From Acidiferrobacter sp. (GTDB taxonomy: Bacteria > Pseudomonadota > Gammaproteobacteria > Arenicellales > UBA868), in the NCBI GenBank assembly GCA_002694065.1, contig NZKZ01000156.1:1-9305 (forward strand): DNA of 9,305 nt, given 5' to 3'. Every line of letters starts with the position of its first letter. Position 1 is the stretch's first letter. Under the pieces are notes generated by a model, which did not search any database, was not told the DNA's origin, and saw only the letters and a list, made by a program, of their open reading frames with translations. A program made the translations under genes and the position numbers. Positions 6,259-9,305 of the stretch are shown piece after piece.

Positions 6259-7752
6259 TTACCGACGATTCGGCCCGCGGCGGACGGTGGCGCGAAGGTT
6301 CTGGTAGGGGACGTCCTCAAGGCTGCAGTAATTAACCCCTGGGGACTGTGCATGCAGGATGAGGTCTGCGATTGGCTCAAAATCATCACGAAAATGCACC
6401 GTACTTTTCACGGCAACAATTTTCTTTTGCTCAGGATCAATACCAATGTGCGTCAGGATCGCCCGGTCCAGACACTGACAGCGCTTGCTGCCGACAAGCA
6501 CGCTGACGCTCGATTCGCTGTCGACTATCTCGAGCAGGGCCGTGGGTCCAATCTGGGCCGTAGCGCCGGCATACATGGCCCCGCTGAAAGCAAACTCGCC
6601 ATCGCTTAACGCCAGAACCCGACACCTGGCATGATAAGAGCCCATATCGGGCAGCCCTGATTTCCCGCCGAGTGCGGCATCAAAAATCCCGCCTTCGCCC
6701 AGTTCCTGTGCGGCGGCAACCGTCTGCGGATCATGCAGCAACGCCAGCACCGCATCGGTGGCCTTGCCGTCAACCAGCGCTTTCAGCAGGCCGGTGGTGT
6801 CTGAGGTGGCACCGGCCCCTGGATTATCCTGTACATCTGCGATGACGACCGGTTTGCTCCCGGTATGAGACATCGCTTTTGCAACTGCGGAATCGGCTGA
6901 GAGCAAGGCGCTGTCAAAAGCCGTTTCTTTTGTTTCCATCGCGTCAATGATGCGCTGTGCATGCTCTTCTGCCTCGGCTTGCGATGCGGCGTAGGCAACC
7001 ACAGCAGGACCTGCGTCATAGATGTCCGCCGGGGGAAAGCCCATGGCAATATCGCAGTGTGCCTGATCCGGTGCACTTTCTTGCGGTAAGAGTTGATAGA
7101 GTTCTTTGCAAGGAGAAGCGCCTGTGTACTGTGCTGACAACGGCACCAAAAAAGATGCCTGCCGCATTGCCGGGTATAGGATCTCCCCTGAAAGCAATCT
7201 TTGCAGGATCGGAAAACACCGTGCACCGGTTGCCGCCATGTCGATATGCGGATAGGTTCGAAATATGCAAAAAGCCGAGGCATGGCTGACCATGCGCTCT
7301 GTGATGTTGGCATGAAGATCCAAACTGACAACGATCGGCAAGGCAGCGCCCGTCAGTTCGCGAATCCGGGAGAGCAGTTCGCCCTCGCCATCCTCATGAG
7401 ATTCGGTCACCATCGCACCGTGCAGGTCAAGATAAATCGCATCGAGAGCGCCGGCCTGTTTGATGCCGTCCAGAATCATCGTTGAGATTCTTTCAAATGC
7501 GTCGTCAGTGACGTGAGCAGAAGGCTCGGCCGAGGCCCAGACAACAGGAACCAGTTCTATGTCTGGCGCCGAGCGGGTGGCTTCAACGAAACCGGCTATT
7601 GGAAGGTTGATCCCCTCCGTTCCGGTAATGACGTCCGCGCCCTGCAGCAGGCCGGGCCAGCCGTCCGCTTCAAGAAATTCATCAAAGGATGCCTTGGTGG
7701 CGCCGAATGTATTGGTTTCGTGCTGAAAACCAGCGATGAGAATTCTGGTCAT
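6259..7752 (-). CDS. M81/MlrC-family metallohydrolase
   Basis: A 497-residue protein of full family length with the two MlrC halves: an N-terminal M81 catalytic domain (about 1-290) and the MlrC C-terminal domain (about 300-485). Family blocks are FQHETNTF (9-16), YLDLHGAMV (107-115), SLDLHANITERM (143-154) and YPHIDMA (167-173). The His and Asp residues of DLH and PHID are the likely zinc ligands. QDNPGAGATSDTT (308-320) opens the second half. The family is named for an enzyme that cleaves linearised microcystin, but most relatives occur far from microcystin genes and their substrates are unknown, so that name should not be taken as function. The start is secure: ATG at 7752 has a perfect AGGAGG 6 nt upstream. 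No signal peptide is seen, so it should be cytoplasmic. It is the second gene of a pair with the amidohydrolase, which points to shared amide or peptide catabolism. Confidence 0.9.
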   Translation of the reverse strand: MTRILIAGFQHETNTFGATKASFDEFLEADGWPGLLQGADVITGTEGINLPIAGFVEATRSAPDIELVPVVWASAEPSAHVTDDAFERISTMILDGIKQAGALDAIYLDLHGAMVTESHEDGEGELLSRIRELTGAALPIVVSLDLHANITERMVSHASAFCIFRTYPHIDMAATGARCFPILQRLLSGEILYPAMRQASFLVPLSAQYTGASPCKELYQLLPQESAPDQAHCDIAMGFPPADIYDAGPAVVAYAASQAEAEEHAQRIIDAMETKETAFDSALLSADSAVAKAMSHTGSKPVVIADVQDNPGAGATSDTTGLLKALVDGKATDAVLALLHDPQTVAAAQELGEGGIFDAALGGKSGLPDMGSYHARCRVLALSDGEFAFSGAMYAGATAQIGPTALLEIVDSESSVSVLVGSKRCQCLDRAILTHIGIDPEQKKIVAVKSTVHFRDDFEPIADLILHAQSPGVNYCSLEDVPYQNLRATVRRGPNRR

Positions 7753-7758
7753 CTAGTT

Positions 7759-7764
7759 CCTCCT
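7759..7764 (-). promoter_or_regulatory. Perfect AGGAGG site overlapping the upstream stop codon
   Basis: AGGAGG lies 6 nt before the M81 ATG. Its first two bases are the last two bases of the TAG stop (7763-7765) of the amidohydrolase gene. Ribosomes ending the first gene would sit on the initiation site of the second, so translational coupling is likely. Confidence 0.85.
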
Positions 7765-9305
7765 AAGAACGGTATCGGGTCTGCCCGAGAACCAGCGTCT
7801 GCGAGACCGAAAGTTTGTGCATATTCGCCGGGTCAACGAGTGGATTGCCGGACAGCACGGCAAAGTCTGCTCTTTTGCCTGCCTCAATGCTGCCCCGATC
7901 ACGTTCCTGGAACACCTGCCAAGCAGCATCGATGGTATGTGCCCTCAAAGCACTAAGAGGTGAAACGGCCTGGTCCTGGCCGATCGTTTTTCCTGAAAGC
8001 GATTGCCGATTAACTGCGCACCACATCAGGTGCAAGGGCCGGGTCGGTGTTACCTGTGCGTCGTTATGGATGGTAAAACGTATTCCTCGTTCTTCGGCCC
8101 AGCGGGTAGGGCACATATTGCGCACCCGGTCCGGACCGAACGTCACGGCGCTATGAAAATCGCCAAAGTAGTGAAGGTGAGCGGGAAAGAAGCTGACACT
8201 GACGCCGGCAGTTGCCATCCGATCCAGCTGGTCTTCCCGGAGATTTTGCGAATGGATCAGCGTGTGGCGATGATCCTCTCGTCTGTTGGTGCGCTGGGCC
8301 GCTTCAATGGCATCGAGGGCAAGGTCTGCCGCTGCATCTCCATTGGCGTGGATATGACACTGAAACCCAAGGTCATGCAGTTTGCTGATACGTGTAACCA
8401 TTTGCTCGCGACTGAATGGAAGTTCGCAGCGATGATGGGGATCACCGTTGAGTGGCTTGAAGTACGGTTGTGTCAGGCAGGCAGTCTGCAGATGAAATGA
8501 TCCATCGACAAAGACTTTTCGAGGTCCGAGAAATATCCCGCTGCCGGGTTCTGGCAGGGGAATATCGAGCTCGCCCGCAGTCAACTTTGGTTCAAGAAAT
8601 CCCGCAGGTAAAACCATGGTATCTATCGGCGGTTGGGATTCATTTGCGATCTGGCCGAAATAACCCAAAAGCGTCTTTGTCGCCCATGCATTTTGGGCGA
8701 GGGTGACGCCCTGTCCAAGATATTCATCGGCCGCATCAACGTAGGCAGAAAGGAATTTTTCGTAACTGATCTGAAATTCCGAATCGCCCATCTTGCCCAT
8801 GGCCGACATCCCTTCACAAAGGCCATTGAGTTCCCCGGTCAAGGGGTCTCGTCCGAATTTACCGCCCGCCGGATCCTGTGAATTCTTATCAACTGCACGA
8901 AACGCCAGAGCCAGGCTGTTGGCGACGCCTGCGTGCCCGGAGACATGGAACAGCCAGACTGGATGTTCCACCGAGACAGCATCTAATTCATTGCGTGTCG
9001 GGAAGCGCTTCTCCTCAAGTTCTGCCGGGTTGATCATGGCCCCGACGACCCAGTCACCGGGTTTAGTGACGCGGGCTTTTTGGCGCAGTTGTTCAAGCAC
9101 CTCAGCGATATTGGAACAAGCACCCAGTGGAGGAGGAGAAAGGTCGACGCGATGCAGTTTTAAGAATCCCGAGTCGGGAAAGTGGCCATGAGGATCAATA
9201 AAGCCGGGTATTACCGTCTGGCCGTCTAGGTTGACCTCTTCGGCATGGGTGGCGATCGCTCGACATTCGGCCTCCCTCCCCACTACTTTGATTCTGCCGC
9301 CCTCA
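7763..9305 (-). CDS. YtcJ-like metal-dependent amidohydrolase, 5' end missing
   Basis: A TIM-barrel amidohydrolase of the Amidohydro_3/COG1574 group; relatives hydrolyse N-acyl or other amide bonds, and many have no known substrate. The frame stays open through the window edge and begins with GGRIKVVG, the small beta domain that precedes the barrel in this group, so the GTG at 9283 is internal. About 25-40 residues are probably missing. Counting from that GTG as 1, metal-binding elements appear in order: HGH (32-34) after IPGFIDP, Lys256 in RKVFVDGS (the candidate carboxylated lysine), H310/H312 in HIHANGD, H344 in TLIHSQ, and Asp408 in HNDA. The C-terminal GSIEAGKRADFAVLSGNPL (464-482) is the typical closing strand pair. 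513 residues are visible, so the full length of about 540-550 fits the family. It is followed directly by the M81 gene with overlapping stop and ribosome site. Substrate is not assigned. Confidence 0.9.
   Translation of the reverse strand, partial: EGGRIKVVGREAECRAIATHAEEVNLDGQTVIPGFIDPHGHFPDSGFLKLHRVDLSPPPLGACSNIAEVLEQLRQKARVTKPGDWVVGAMINPAELEEKRFPTRNELDAVSVEHPVWLFHVSGHAGVANSLALAFRAVDKNSQDPAGGKFGRDPLTGELNGLCEGMSAMGKMGDSEFQISYEKFLSAYVDAADEYLGQGVTLAQNAWATKTLLGYFGQIANESQPPIDTMVLPAGFLEPKLTAGELDIPLPEPGSGIFLGPRKVFVDGSFHLQTACLTQPYFKPLNGDPHHRCELPFSREQMVTRISKLHDLGFQCHIHANGDAAADLALDAIEAAQRTNRREDHRHTLIHSQNLREDQLDRMATAGVSVSFFPAHLHYFGDFHSAVTFGPDRVRNMCPTRWAEERGIRFTIHNDAQVTPTRPLHLMWCAVNRQSLSGKTIGQDQAVSPLSALRAHTIDAAWQVFQERDRGSIEAGKRADFAVLSGNPLVDPANMHKLSVSQTLVLGQTRYRS

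Noticed and set aside
6259..7752. Microcystin degradation cluster
   Set aside because: Only an MlrC-like protein is present. The mlrA, mlrB and mlrD partners are absent in view, and the family is widespread outside that pathway.
7513..7956. Plus-strand open frame across the hydrolase gene junction
   Set aside because: Antisense to both M81 and amidohydrolase coding regions, with no domain.
9281..9283. GTG as the start of the amidohydrolase
   Set aside because: The frame continues upstream to the edge with GGRIKVVG, the expected N-terminal beta domain of the family, so the gene is simply cut by the window.
1..9305. Mobile element, prophage, defence system, CRISPR or RNA gene
   Set aside because: No transposase, integrase, terminal repeats, repeat-spacer array, tRNA-like cloverleaf or rRNA sequence was seen on either strand.

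Overview
The window looks like a piece of a proteobacterial chromosome, most likely gammaproteobacterial. The reasons are an Escherichia coli-type NADP isocitrate dehydrogenase (the catalytic residues fall at nearly the E. coli positions), a NorM-type MATE exporter and a YcaD-like MFS protein. I see no rRNA, tRNA, CRISPR array, insertion sequence, phage gene or transfer gene. Base composition appears even across the window, judged by eye and not computed. Coding density is very high, with seven genes and only one intergenic space above 100 bp.

Layout, left to right. (1) Three minus-strand genes occupy 1-3462 and read from right to left. The first is an isocitrate dehydrogenase carrying a C-terminal pair of CBS domains (1690-3462). 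A class I glutamine amidotransferase-like hydrolase follows (899-1618). Last is an arginine:glycine amidinotransferase (AGAT)-like enzyme (1-841) that runs off the left edge just before its expected catalytic cysteine. Gaps of 71 and 57 bp with no convincing terminator suggest co-transcription. (2) A divergent spacer (3463-3663) holds two dyads, including a perfect 7-bp stem closed by a TTCG loop just upstream of the next gene. (3) Two plus-strand exporter genes lie in tandem: an MFS transporter (3664-4857) and a MATE transporter (4903-6255). (4) A minus-strand pair occupies 6259-9305: a COG1574/YtcJ-like amidohydrolase whose 5' end is beyond the right edge, then an M81/MlrC-family metallohydrolase. 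The two are tightly coupled, because the stop codon of the first overlaps a perfect AGGAGG ribosome binding site for the second. The MATE and M81 genes converge with only 3 bp between their stop codons.

How the genes may work together (inference). The left operon joins the TCA step that makes 2-oxoglutarate, the carbon skeleton for nitrogen assimilation, to two enzymes that act on amide and guanidino nitrogen. The right pair looks like catabolic or salvage hydrolysis of amide or peptide-like compounds of unknown identity. The two exporters may remove a toxic or secreted compound. The strongest oddity is the isocitrate dehydrogenase-CBS fusion: both CBS ligand motifs are intact and the AceK-type regulatory serine is retained, which suggests a TCA enzyme that senses an adenosyl ligand directly. 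A second oddity is the loss of the first-helix cation-binding aspartate in the MATE protein.
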